Of a DNA stretch of 64,000 nt, positions 38,519-48,490 are shown piece after piece (within the stretch, counting starts at the first letter, position 1; each line of letters opens with the position of its first letter). Position numbers and translations under genes: made by a program. The stretch lies in the NCBI GenBank assembly GCA_024690865.1, contig JAILON010000089.1, positions 1 through 64,000 on the forward strand. The letters run 5' to 3'. The notes under the pieces are model-generated. The model searched no databases, was not told the DNA's origin, and was given only the letters and a program-made list of their open reading frames with translations. The stretch comes from Treponema sp. GTDB taxonomy: Bacteria > Spirochaetota > Spirochaetia > Treponematales > Treponemataceae.

Positions 38519-39708
38519 TGGAATATGAAGAGCTTGAGTTGCCGCCGCCAGGGAGCCGCGTCGTCGTGGGAATGTCCGGCGGGGTGGACTCGACGCTGAC
38601 CGCCCTCCTCCTTAAGGAGCGGGGCTGCCAGGTTACCGGCGTGACGATGTCCATGTGGGCAGACGGAGACCTGCCGGACCTGGACGAGGCTGCGGCCCTG
38701 AAGCACGTGCACGACAGCTGCTACGGGCCGGGCGAAAAGCAGGATATAGACGAATGCCGCACCTTCTGCGCGGAGCAGGGCATCCCCTACCATGTCATTG
38801 ACGTGCGGGAGGCCTACAGGCGCGAGGTGCTCCAATACTTCAAGAATGAATATCGTGCGGGCAGAACCCCCAATCCCTGCATCAGGTGCAACCGCTTCAT
38901 CAAGTTTGGCGCCCTGCTTTCGGGGCTGCCGGCCGTGGGAATCGAATATGACTATTTCTGCACCGGGCACTATGCAAAGGTCGTCCGCGGCAGGGATTCC
39001 GTGGCATCCTCCTATGGGGAGTCCGCCTATGCTTCCTCCGAAGGGCAGGAGCGGCCGGCCCAGATTGCCGTGTCCAACGACAAGGGCAAGGACCAGGCAT
39101 ACTTCCTATGCAGAATCCCTTCCCCCGTACTTGAGAAGGTGAGGTTCCCCTTGGGGAGCTTTACCAAGAAGGACGTGTTCGCAATGGCCGGGGAACGGGG
39201 GCTTAAGGCTGCTTCCCGTGCGGAAAGCCAGGACTTCATTCCGCCGGAATATTTTGACGCGCTCTTTTCGGACGAGCCTTCCGTGCCGGGGAATTTCACC
39301 GACCTGGACGGCAATGTGCTGGGACGGCACAAGGGAATAGAACATTACACCGTGGGCCAGAGGCGGGGGCTTGGCATAAGCGCAAAGGATCCGCTGTACG
39401 TCGCCGCCATAAACAGGGAAAGCAACACCGTGGTGCTTGGCAAGGACTGCGACCTGTTCAGCTCCGCGCTGGAGGCCGTGGACATGGTGTGGCCCGCCTC
39501 ATACAATCCCCGCTGCTCGTTTGACGCGGAGGTAAAAATACGCCTTGCCTCGTCTCCCGTGAGGGCCCGCGTGACCGCACGTGCCGACGGTTCCTGCACC
39601 GTCATTTTTGAGCAGCGGCAGAGGGCCGTTGCCCCCGGCCAGTCGGTTGTTTTCTACCGGGATGGCGTCATAGCCGGTGGGGGCATTATAGACAGGGCGA
39701 TTCCGTAA
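38518..39708 (+). CDS. mnmA: tRNA-specific 2-thiouridylase
   Basis: VVVGMSGGVDSTLTALLLKERG; RTPNPCIRCNRFIKF; YFCTGHYAK. Confidence 0.93.
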   Translation: MEYEELELPPPGSRVVVGMSGGVDSTLTALLLKERGCQVTGVTMSMWADGDLPDLDEAAALKHVHDSCYGPGEKQDIDECRTFCAEQGIPYHVIDVREAYRREVLQYFKNEYRAGRTPNPCIRCNRFIKFGALLSGLPAVGIEYDYFCTGHYAKVVRGRDSVASSYGESAYASSEGQERPAQIAVSNDKGKDQAYFLCRIPSPVLEKVRFPLGSFTKKDVFAMAGERGLKAASRAESQDFIPPEYFDALFSDEPSVPGNFTDLDGNVLGRHKGIEHYTVGQRRGLGISAKDPLYVAAINRESNTVVLGKDCDLFSSALEAVDMVWPASYNPRCSFDAEVKIRLASSPVRARVTARADGSCTVIFEQRQRAVAPGQSVVFYRDGVIAGGGIIDRAIP

Positions 39709-39853
39709 GCCGGGTGGTCCGCAAAACATACTGCCGGTGGCGGAGGCCGTTCCGTAGGTCGGGCATGCTGCTGTATGCCGGGGCTGTTCCGCAAGGCGTG
39801 CTGTCGTTGGCGGGGCCGTATCGTAGCTAGGAGTGGCCGGGGAGGTGTGTCAA

Positions 39854-41206
39854 ATGAAAAAGAAAGGTTCTATCGTATACAAGTGCTCTTCATGCGGCTA
39901 CACGCAGCCGGCATGGCTTGGCCGCTGCCCGCAGTGCGGCGAGTGGAATTCCATGCAGGAGTGCATCAATGACCCCATGGCCGCAGGTCCCCGCCTTTCG
40001 TCAGACGGGACGGTGGCCAAGGTGAAGCCTGTTCCCCTCTCCCGTATAGAGATTGTGGACGAAGGCAGGATTGCGACTGGCGATGCTGAGTTCGACCGGG
40101 TGCTGGGCGGCGGGGCGACCAAGCGGAGCGCGGTCCTCATCGGCGGTGAACCGGGTATAGGTAAGTCCACCCTCCTGCTCCAGTGCGCGGCGGCGATACA
40201 GAAGGTGAATCCGTCGTTCCGCATCCTGTATGTTTCGGGCGAGGAGTCCGCCTCGCAGATAAAGGGGCGGGCCGTCCGCCTGTCGCTCGACGTGGGCAAG
40301 GTGGAAATCCTGCCGACCCTCCGTCTGGAGGATATACTGGACGCGCTTGACTCGCTCAATCCCACCGTTACGATAATCGATTCAATCCAGACCGTCTATT
40401 CGGTGCAGGCGGGGATAGTGCCCGGCACCGTGAGCCAGCTCAAGTATTGTTCCAACGAGCTCATCAGCTGGGTCAAGGAGCGGGACGCCGTTCTTTTTAT
40501 GACCGCGCACGTCACAAAGGAAGGGGACATCGCGGGGCCGAAAAGCCTTGAGCACATGGTGGACACGGTGATTTCGTTCGAGCGCAACCACAACGACGAC
40601 CTGCGCTTTCTGCATGCCTTGAAGAACCGCTTTGGTTCGGTCAACGAGCTGGGGATTTTCAAGATGGATTCGCTGGGCCTCAAGCCCGTGCCCGACCCCT
40701 CGTCGCTGTTCATCACCAAGCGGGCGGGCGGCCTCCCCGCCGGGGTATCCTGCGTGCCGGTCTTCGAGGGAACGAGGATTTTCATCGTGGAGATCCAGGC
40801 ACTGACCGTTCCCGCCAAGGGGGCGATGAGCCGGGTCTATTCCGACAGGGTGGACGGTGCGCGGGTCAGCCGTGTCGCAGCCGTGCTGGAAAAGCAGCTG
40901 GGCGTGAAGTTTTCGGAACAGGACATCTACATCAACGTCGCCGGTGGAATCCGCCTGGTGGACAGCGCGATAGACGCGGCCCTAGCTGCGGCCCTGTATT
41001 CGGCCCGGAGCGACCTGCCCCTCAAGGAAAGCACCGCCATAGTGGGCGAGCTTTCGCTGGCCGGTGAAATTCGCCCCGTCGCCAAGCTGAAGGACCGGGT
41101 CAAGGCCGCCCGCGAGCTGGGCTTTACGACCGTGTTTGCCCCGGAGAAGGTGGACGGGGCGAAAGCCGTCGCGCGTGTGAAGGATCTGGTCAAGGCCCTG
41201 TTCTAA
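39854..41206 (+). CDS. radA: DNA repair protein RadA
   Basis: YKCSSCGYTQPAWLGRCPQCGEWNS; GGEPGIGKSTLLLQ; KNRFGSVNELGIF. Confidence 0.96.
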   Translation: MKKKGSIVYKCSSCGYTQPAWLGRCPQCGEWNSMQECINDPMAAGPRLSSDGTVAKVKPVPLSRIEIVDEGRIATGDAEFDRVLGGGATKRSAVLIGGEPGIGKSTLLLQCAAAIQKVNPSFRILYVSGEESASQIKGRAVRLSLDVGKVEILPTLRLEDILDALDSLNPTVTIIDSIQTVYSVQAGIVPGTVSQLKYCSNELISWVKERDAVLFMTAHVTKEGDIAGPKSLEHMVDTVISFERNHNDDLRFLHALKNRFGSVNELGIFKMDSLGLKPVPDPSSLFITKRAGGLPAGVSCVPVFEGTRIFIVEIQALTVPAKGAMSRVYSDRVDGARVSRVAAVLEKQLGVKFSEQDIYINVAGGIRLVDSAIDAALAAALYSARSDLPLKESTAIVGELSLAGEIRPVAKLKDRVKAARELGFTTVFAPEKVDGAKAVARVKDLVKALF

Positions 41207-41556
41207 CGGTTCTGGAGCAGCTGCTCCATCCTGTCCAGCCTGGACTCCAGGGCGGACATCCTGCCCTGGATGACGTTCTGCATCATTACTGCGATGGCGT
41301 TCACTTCCGCATAGTTGATGTCGTTCCTGCTGCCGCCGAAGAGCATTGCGGGCGAGACGTTCAGCTCCTTTGCGATTTTTCCGATGAGGCTGGCGGAGGC
41401 GAACTGGGTGCCTGTCTCCACGATGGACAGGTGCTTTTGGGAAATCTTCAACCGCTCCGAAAGCTGCTCCTGGGTCAAACCAACCTCTTTCCGGTATTTC
41501 TGCACGTTTTTCCCGAACAGTTGGGGAATGCTCTCTGTCTCTGCCTTTTCTTCCAT
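41203..41556 (-). CDS. XRE-family HTH regulator
   Basis: VGLTQEQLSERLKISQKHLSIVETG. Confidence 0.88.
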   Translation of the reverse strand: MEEKAETESIPQLFGKNVQKYRKEVGLTQEQLSERLKISQKHLSIVETGTQFASASLIGKIAKELNVSPAMLFGGSRNDINYAEVNAIAVMMQNVIQGRMSALESRLDRMEQLLQNR

Positions 41557-41811
41557 AGATGTTCCATTATCTACGGTAATTTCCTTCTAAAAAACCTGTT
41601 GCTTGGTAGTTAAATTCACTCCTATTGGTAATACGGACGTGTCTGCACGGGGAGATGCTGCCCGTGTGGCTGAATGCCGTCTGTGCGCGGCGGGGTGGTG
41701 CTGGGCTGGGCGGGGTGCTGCCCGTGTGGCGGGGTTCTGTCCGTGTGGCTGAATGCCGTCTGTGCGCGACGGGATGCTGCCGGGGCCGGGATGTTATCGA
41801 TGCCGGAAGAC

Positions 41812-41839
41812 AAAAAAAGTCGCCTGACAGGCGACCTTT
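41812..41839. repeat. Hairpin element AAAAAGTCGCCTGACAGGCGACCTTT (copy 1)
   Basis: GTCGCCTGACAGGCGAC; relatives at 49675, 51675 and 54772. Confidence 0.8.
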
Positions 41840-41891
41840 AAAACGCGGGCAGGTGCTACACTGTGGACATCCTAAAGAACGGAGGTCAAAC

Positions 41892-41969
41892 ATGAGAGCG
41901 AATCCTACTGTCCGTGCGTCAGGGGCGGATACCGGGCCGGCGGCTAGAGCTTGTTCACGACGGAGCTGA
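41892..41969 (+). CDS. Possible 25-aa ORF MRANPTVRASGADTGPAARACSRRS, antisense to 3' end of XRE gene
   Basis: GGAGGT SD and TACACT-like -10 upstream. Confidence 0.3.
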   Translation: MRANPTVRASGADTGPAARACSRRS

Positions 41970-42264
41970 TGGCCTCGGTGACGCGGGAGCACAGCTCCTC
42001 CTGCAGCGACTTGCCGTAGGAGCTGCGGAACGAGTCCTTGATGTTCTCCGGTGAACCGCGCTCGTCAAAAAGCTGCGACGGGCGGACGTTCAGGGCACGG
42101 GCAATCTTGTCTATCGTCTCGGCGGACGGGAACCGCTCGCGGGCCTCCATGTCGCCGATGTAGGCAGTGCTCATGCCGATTGTCTCCGCAAGCCGTTCCT
42201 GGGTAAAGCCCGCTTGTTTGCGGTAGAACTTGAGGTTCTTTATGAAAACGCTTCTCACACCCAT
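41944..42264 (-). CDS. XRE-family HTH regulator
   Basis: AGFTQERLAETIGMSTAYIGDMEARERFPSAETIDKIARALN. Confidence 0.9.
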   Translation of the reverse strand: MGVRSVFIKNLKFYRKQAGFTQERLAETIGMSTAYIGDMEARERFPSAETIDKIARALNVRPSQLFDERGSPENIKDSFRSSYGKSLQEELCSRVTEAISSVVNKL

Positions 42265-42308
42265 AGCCCCTTCATTGTAGGGGATTGGGAGGCGTTTATT
42301 ATCGGCTT

Positions 42309-42422
42309 AAACACAGAATTTCCAGCTAAAGCTTGATTTTCCTGTGTTTTGGTATATAATAACATGCCGTACATACCCGGCTGAAACACAGAATAGCCCC
42401 CTGAAAAGGCGCTTTCCTGTGC
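42309..42422. promoter_or_regulatory. Promoter with palindromic AAACACAG/CCTGTGTTT operators (copy A)
   Basis: TTGATT-16-TATAAT with TTCCTGTGTTTT in the spacer; extra half-sites at 42309 and 42383/42413. Confidence 0.65.
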
Positions 42423-42461
42423 GGGAGGCGGGGAAAACGGCAAGATTTTACGGAGGAAATT

Positions 42462-43397
42462 GTGCGTAAAATAGGAAAAGGTATGGTAAAACTGAGGAAA
42501 CTCATTACGCTTATGGCCATGGCGGTGTCAATGGCAGCAATGCTCGCTTCGTGCGACTACTGGGACGAAGACTGGTACAAGGGCGGGAAAAGCGAAAGCA
42601 CGGCAGTTGCCGGATCGTCTGGCAGTTCCGGAAGTTCCAGTGGCAGCGGGGAAACTGCTGCGACGGAAGCGACGACGACTGTAGTCTACACCAGCTACGA
42701 CAGCAGGAACGGCTATCTGAACATAGACGGCGGCCAGTATCAGACCTGCACGCTCACCGGCAACTCCCAGGGTGGCACGATTACCCTGTCCGACGGCATC
42801 AAGGCCGACCTGACGGGAAGCTATGTCGCGATGGGCAGCACGGCGAATGCAGCAGCGAATCCCGTGGCCCTGTCTATGATTGAAATCAGCGGGTCAATAA
42901 TAGAAGGGAATTTCACGGTAACTTTTTTTGGCGGAATACTTACCAGTAAAGTTTTAGTGACCAAGGACTTCCTCATTGCAAAGTCCGTTGCCAGCGATGG
43001 AGCGACTTTTGTTTATGCGCTCGGAAAAGCCGCGAGGAATTATGAGGGTGCCGGGGGCGGTACCGGCATTGTCCCCGGCAGTGCGGAAGACCCGGTCAAC
43101 GGGACCAAGTGGAAGTATATCGGTTCATTATATTATGCATTTACGGATGGATATTTGAATAATGGCCCAGGTCCCTATACTGTCAGCAAAACCGATGACG
43201 GCTACAAAATCTGCTGGGGCTTTTGGGACAACTCGATGGGTGACGTAGCTTGGTTAACAGTGCACTACGAATTGATGATAGATAATTTCAATGCAACAGA
43301 AGGTTCTTTTAAGTTTGTTGCATCTGGTTGGGATAACATCCAAGGTTCTTGGAATAATATCGTTGACTATAGTCCACTCTATAAAATCACCGAGTAG
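42462..43397 (+). CDS. Lipoprotein, hypothetical
   Basis: GGAGG RBS, GTG start; lipobox MLASCDYW. Confidence 0.75.
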   Translation: MRKIGKGMVKLRKLITLMAMAVSMAAMLASCDYWDEDWYKGGKSESTAVAGSSGSSGSSSGSGETAATEATTTVVYTSYDSRNGYLNIDGGQYQTCTLTGNSQGGTITLSDGIKADLTGSYVAMGSTANAAANPVALSMIEISGSIIEGNFTVTFFGGILTSKVLVTKDFLIAKSVASDGATFVYALGKAARNYEGAGGGTGIVPGSAEDPVNGTKWKYIGSLYYAFTDGYLNNGPGPYTVSKTDDGYKICWGFWDNSMGDVAWLTVHYELMIDNFNATEGSFKFVASGWDNIQGSWNNIVDYSPLYKITE

Positions 43398-43655
43398 TTG
43401 TGTCCGGTGAACTGTCAAGCAGGTCGCCCGTTGGCTCAGGGTCTGCCATCTGTACAAGGAGTATGACGACGGCATGATGTTCACCTACAAACGCTGAGGT
43501 TTGCAAGCCGGAGGCACGGCGGAACCATCTCTGGCCACCGTGTTTCCGGCGCAGGGCTGAGCAGGAGGGGTTTCTCATTCATCCCAACAGGAGCCACAGC
43601 TTGTGCTTGCAAAATCTGGGGTTAGGTGGACAATAAACAGGAGGAGATGAAACCT

Positions 43656-43781
43656 ATGACTGAAGAACAGATGTCAAACCTGATGAAGCTTGCGAATGAA
43701 GCCTATGAAAAGGAAGATTACAAGGAGGCGTTCGCCCTATACACAAGACTTGCCGAGCAGGGGGATGCCGATGCTCAGTGA
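43656..43781 (+). pseudogene. Truncated Sel1/TPR-repeat protein remnant
   Basis: MTEEQMSNLMKLANEAYEKEDYKEAFALYTRLAEQGDADAQ* stops mid Sel1 repeat; RBS present. Confidence 0.5.
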
Positions 43782-43854
43782 CAACTACTTTGGAATATTA
43801 CAGTAAGCTTATAAAGGCAATACTGCATACATTAAACATATAAGGAGTTTTCTT

Positions 43855-44472
43855 ATGAAAGATGAAGAGATCAAGGCGCTGATGAACAAGTACACGGAAG
43901 CGATTAGTTTCAACACATTGGAAGGAATTCATTCTCCCGAAGATAGTGAAAAATTCAAACGCTATGAGAACATGGAAATGGAAGACTGTGTTGCCCTCAA
44001 ACGAAAAGAGGCCCATAAAATCGCCATCGAAGTGCTGGACCTGATTCTCACACCAGAGCTTAAAGTGTTCGTGAGGAACCTATGCCTTGACAGGCTGGGC
44101 TATCCTGATGACCCGGAGTTTTACAGAATCGTCGGAGACTACCCGCAGGTCGGGGACAAGATTAGCGTGGAATCCCTCGCAGAGAAAGGAATCACCAATT
44201 GGACACCAAATGATGATGAACTCTTGCTCCACGAAAATGTCTTTATAGATATAGAGAAGATAGATGGAAAAGACTATTACGTCATCAAAAGTATGAACGA
44301 GGCAAGTGAAGGTGATGCAGATGAAAAGGTAGAATGCCTAAGAAACAGCCAGATGGCCTCAGAAGTAAAGAGACTTCTTGCGAGGGAGAATAAATCCTTG
44401 GAACAGAAAGCGATGAATACTCTTGACAGGCTTGAGAAAGATGTACCTCTGATTGGTGGGTTGCATATATAG
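43855..44472 (+). CDS. Hypothetical protein
   Basis: AAGGAG RBS, 205-aa ORF. Confidence 0.65.
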   Translation: MKDEEIKALMNKYTEAISFNTLEGIHSPEDSEKFKRYENMEMEDCVALKRKEAHKIAIEVLDLILTPELKVFVRNLCLDRLGYPDDPEFYRIVGDYPQVGDKISVESLAEKGITNWTPNDDELLLHENVFIDIEKIDGKDYYVIKSMNEASEGDADEKVECLRNSQMASEVKRLLARENKSLEQKAMNTLDRLEKDVPLIGGLHI

Positions 44473-44495
44473 AGTTTTTGGCTTCTTTATTATAG

Positions 44496-44536
44496 GACAT
44501 CTATGAAATCTACTTTTAGCAGATTTCATAGATGTC
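44496..44536. other. Perfect 16-bp inverted repeat
   Basis: GACATCTATGAAATCT-ACTTTTAGC-AGATTTCATAGATGTC. Confidence 0.9.
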
Positions 44537-44629
44537 ATGGAATTGTAAACCTCTGTAACTGGACTGTTTACAATATTACATTTTCAGAGTTATCTTGGAA
44601 AAAGTCAATCTATTGAGTTCCATATACTC

Positions 44630-46060
44630 TTGGATAGGTTTTTTATAATATATGCCTTCGCATATAAGGAGTACCATTTGGGAAACGGTTTTAGCTTTGC
44701 TGGTGGTGATAAGCTTGGTAATATAGGAGCAACTTGGTTTGTTTCGTATTGTTATTACGATTGGATTGACATGTCGCATTTAAACTGGATGATGGTCGGT
44801 CATACATCTAGGAAAAGCGTATATGGTAGCACAAGGACATATCATCGTGGTTGGCTTAACGAAGTGTTAAAAATGGATGAAGACAGGCTGAATACAAATG
44901 CTATAAATCTTGATGCTCGTGATACAAAGAAGATGGCAAGGGGAATTTTGTCAAGACCAGAGTTTACGAATGCTTTTGAAAATTCTCTTGAAAAAGAATT
45001 GCTTAGAGCTATAAAAGAAAATAATACAGAGACAATCAAAAAGTTTATTGAAAAAAAGGACGAGAACGGTTTAACACCTCTTTTATTGGCAGTAAAAAAC
45101 AATGCTGTAGCGGTTGTAGGTGTGCTGGTCAATGCAGGTGCAGATACAAACGTATGGGATGATATCGGTTGGACTCCGCTGATGATTGCGGTTCAGAATG
45201 ATTCTATCGATATCTCTAGGTTGTTAATAAATGCAGGTGCAGATATAAACGCACTGGACAATGGCGGGCGGACTCCACTGATGATTGCGGTTCAGAATGA
45301 TTCTGTCGATATTGCCAGATTGTTGATGAATGCAGGTGCAGATATAAACGCAGTAGACAATGACGGTTGGAGCTCTCTTCATTTGGCTGCAAAAAGGAAT
45401 GTAACTGGTGTTACAAAATTGTTGCTTGATGCAAAAGTAAATATTGATTTGAAAGATAAGAAAAATTGCTGGATTCCACTGATAATTGCAATTCATAATA
45501 ATTCTGTTGATGTTGCCAAGTTGTTAATAGATGCAGGAACAGATATAAACTCAATGGATAAAAACGGATGGAGTCCTCTTCGGTGGGCTGCAAGAAATAA
45601 TGCTTCCGATATTGCAAAATTGTTGCTCGATGCAAAAGTAAATGTGGATTTGAGAAAGGGAAAAGACGGCTGGACGCCATTGATGACGGCTGCCCAGCAT
45701 AATTCTGTCGATGTCGCCAAGTTATTAATAGATGCAGGTGCAGATATTAATGTAAAAGACCATGACGGTTGGACACCTCTTATTTGTGCTGCGGTTAGAA
45801 ATTCAGTAGATGTTGCAAAAATTCTCCTAGAGGCAGGTGCCAACATAGAAGAAAAATCATTAAAAACAGAGTGGATAAATGAAAGAACAGCTGTTATGTG
45901 GGCTGTTTCAAATGATTCGAGGGATGTTGCTAAGCTGTTGTTTTATGCAGGCGCACGATTCGATATATCTTCAGACGATGGAAAGAAACTCTTAAAGATT
46001 GCGGAATTAGCAAGTCGTTTTGAAATAGCAAGTCTTATTCGCAGTGCCAAGAGTTATTAA
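44630..46060 (+). CDS. AT-rich ankyrin-repeat protein (about 9 repeats); 5' end uncertain
   Basis: Repeated DGWTPLMTAAQHNSVDVAKLLIDAGADINVKDH. Confidence 0.8.
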   Translation: MDRFFIIYAFAYKEYHLGNGFSFAGGDKLGNIGATWFVSYCYYDWIDMSHLNWMMVGHTSRKSVYGSTRTYHRGWLNEVLKMDEDRLNTNAINLDARDTKKMARGILSRPEFTNAFENSLEKELLRAIKENNTETIKKFIEKKDENGLTPLLLAVKNNAVAVVGVLVNAGADTNVWDDIGWTPLMIAVQNDSIDISRLLINAGADINALDNGGRTPLMIAVQNDSVDIARLLMNAGADINAVDNDGWSSLHLAAKRNVTGVTKLLLDAKVNIDLKDKKNCWIPLIIAIHNNSVDVAKLLIDAGTDINSMDKNGWSPLRWAARNNASDIAKLLLDAKVNVDLRKGKDGWTPLMTAAQHNSVDVAKLLIDAGADINVKDHDGWTPLICAAVRNSVDVAKILLEAGANIEEKSLKTEWINERTAVMWAVSNDSRDVAKLLFYAGARFDISSDDGKKLLKIAELASRFEIASLIRSAKSY

Positions 46061-46099
46061 CAGACAAAAACTTAATATGCGCTTTATAGGAGGACACAC

Positions 46100-47068
46100 A
46101 TGAAAATCGAGATGGGCGAGTCCCTAATGCAGTCGTATCTGAAATACGAGAAAGGAAGCCTGATAACCCAGACGAACTGGAAGACGGCATCATCGTGGGC
46201 CATCGAGAACGAGGATTATGAGAAAGTTGAGTTCGTTTTCAACAAAATACAGAACCATGCGGACTTTTCCGACGTGTTCAAGAAAAGCTCCCTTGAGCAG
46301 GCCCTGAAACAGGCGGAGGTCGATGTCGTCGGGATTGACAAGGACAAAGTGTATCTGGTCTAAGTCGCCTTCCACGAGAACGGCCTGCAATACGGAGGAC
46401 GCCTTGAAACGAAGGACAGGGTCTGCAAGAAACTGCTCCGGGCATACTTGATTGGACTCGCATATTTTCCGAAGCACTCCTATGAGGTAATCTTCGCCTC
46501 GCCCAAAGTGAATCCCGCTACGGACGAGACCATACGCGAATATTTCACGGTGCTGAACCGGAATTTCTCGGACGAAGAGAAGGTGAAATTTGAATATGTT
46601 GCTAACGAAGAGTTCAAGAATTCCATCCTGATACCGACGCTCACGTCATCCTCCGCGGATGCCGATACCTCTGAGCTCTTCCTGAGAAGCGCGAATCTGC
46701 TGGACATATTCGGACTGCTAAAATTTGATGATACGGCATCATTCACCTCTGGCGGTTATGCTGTTGCACCTGTTAATACTTCAATTGAAACACAGGCAGC
46801 TACCGCAATCCCTCTGAAACCGATTTTTACAGGAAATACCACAATCGAATTTGTTCCCCCGAGCGAAGGCCAGTTCAGGCGGCTTCTGCTCCAGAAGAAG
46901 TGCGCCAAACGGACTTGGGTCTATCAAGACGGCAGGTCTCGGACGGAACTGTGGGATGCCCATAACTTTAGTGAATCCTCGAACCTGAGGGGAAACATCC
47001 AGTCAACCAACCATTGGCGAAACCGGAAAGAAACAGGTCTGGTAAAAGTAATACTTGAGATTATATAG
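46100..47068 (+). pseudogene. PD-(D/E)XK nuclease-like gene with an in-frame TAA at 46361-46363
   Basis: ORFs 46100-46363 and 46448-47068 share a frame; reads DVVGIDKDKVYLV*VAFHENGLQYGG. Confidence 0.6.
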
Positions 47069-47103
47069 CATCAATAGGCTGTCCACAATTCGCGACCAGC
47101 TGC

Positions 47104-47120
47104 CCGGCTGTTCTGGACAC
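47104..47120 (+). repeat. 17-bp direct repeat CCGGCTGTTCTGGACAC (left copy)
   Basis: Identical to 48469-48485. Confidence 0.85.
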
Positions 47121-47172
47121 GCCGGGCGACCTATGGATACAAAACAAAACTGTGGTATAATGCACCGAGATG

Positions 47173-48378
47173 TCAAAATTCCAGGCGGAACTTTTCTTCT
47201 TCGTTCTTGAACAGAGGTGCCGTATTCCGGTAGTTCACGTACGGGCAACCGCAGAACGACGGGACATCGTCGCCGGAGTATATGACCGTCCCGGGCTTCT
47301 CCTTGTCTTCTATGAAATCCGGGAAGTGGGAGCAGAATTTTTTCATCCCGCCCGTATATTTTTTGTCGAGGCTCTTCCCGCTCTTTATCTCAAACAAATC
47401 TAGGAACGCGCCCCTCTTCCTGATGAGGTCAACCTCAAGGCCGTTGCTGTTCCGAAAGAAGGACAGGCCGCATTCCCGCCCCTCGTTGTAGGACTGCTTC
47501 ACGGCCTCCATCACGACCATGTTCTCGAACAGGCTGCCCAACAGCGGGTCCCGGGTCATCTGCGAGGGGGTCTCGATTCCCAGGAGGCTCGCGGCGATGC
47601 CCGTGTCGCAGAAGTAGACCTTCGGGGTCTTTACTATCTGGCTTGTCCGCGATGTGTACCAGGGCTGCAGCTTGTATATGATGTGGGATGCCTCAAGGAC
47701 AGACATCCATGCACCTATGGTCGTGCTGCTTACGCCAACATCCACGGAGAGGGCTGAATTGTTCACCAGCTGGCCGGTCCGTCCTGCGAGAAGTCTCAGG
47801 AAATGCGTGAATTTCGTCATGTCCTGGACGGCCTGTATCCCCGCCACGTCGCGCTCAAGGTAGGTGTCTATGTAGCTTTTGTAGAAGGTCTCCGGCGAGT
47901 GCCCCTTCTCCTTGAACAGGAATGGCATGCAGCCCGCGACGAGCTGGACGTCCCGCCCAAGGACGATTCCCGCGCCGGCGAGCTCCTGCAGGGAAAGCGG
48001 GAGCATGTGCAGTACCGCGGTCCTGCCCGCAAGCGACTGGGCAACGGCCTTCTTCAGCGGGATCTGCTGGCTCCCCGTAATCAGGTACTGCCCCGGCGTG
48101 TGCTGCTGGTCGATGTGCACCTGTACGGTGCTCAGCAGCTCCGGGACGCGCTGGATCTCGTCAATGATGACGGGCTCAGGGAATTTCACGAAGAATTCCT
48201 CCGGGTCGTTCTGTGCCAGGAGCCGCGTCTGCGTCTCTTCCAGGTTCGCGTAGGAATAACCGGGAAACAGAGCCTGCGCCAGCGTGGTCTTCCCGCACTG
48301 GCGGGGGCCGTAGAGCGTCACGGCCGGGTACTCCTCCATGCATCTCCGTAATTCCGAAGCGATTGTCCTCTCTATCAT
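47173..48378 (-). CDS. AAA ATPase with DUF4143-type C-terminus
   Basis: VTLYGPRQCGKTTLAQALFPG; EPVIIDEIQRVPELL; start MIERTIASEL. Confidence 0.88.
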   Translation of the reverse strand: MIERTIASELRRCMEEYPAVTLYGPRQCGKTTLAQALFPGYSYANLEETQTRLLAQNDPEEFFVKFPEPVIIDEIQRVPELLSTVQVHIDQQHTPGQYLITGSQQIPLKKAVAQSLAGRTAVLHMLPLSLQELAGAGIVLGRDVQLVAGCMPFLFKEKGHSPETFYKSYIDTYLERDVAGIQAVQDMTKFTHFLRLLAGRTGQLVNNSALSVDVGVSSTTIGAWMSVLEASHIIYKLQPWYTSRTSQIVKTPKVYFCDTGIAASLLGIETPSQMTRDPLLGSLFENMVVMEAVKQSYNEGRECGLSFFRNSNGLEVDLIRKRGAFLDLFEIKSGKSLDKKYTGGMKKFCSHFPDFIEDKEKPGTVIYSGDDVPSFCGCPYVNYRNTAPLFKNEEEKFRLEF

Positions 48379-48468
48379 GCCCCGATGATAGCAAAAAAGT
48401 ACGGAGGTTTCAAGTCTCACTTCAAAACGCCGTAGTTTTTAAGCAGAAAGATTTGGTTACCTGTCCGA

Positions 48469-48485
48469 CCGGCTGTTCTGGACAC
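48469..48485 (+). repeat. 17-bp direct repeat CCGGCTGTTCTGGACAC (right copy)
   Basis: Identical to 47104-47120. Confidence 0.85.
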
Positions 48486-48490
48486 ACCTG

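Noticed and set aside
39709-39832. Degenerate GC-rich repeats between mnmA and radA
   Set aside because: Too diverged to define a unit or period by eye
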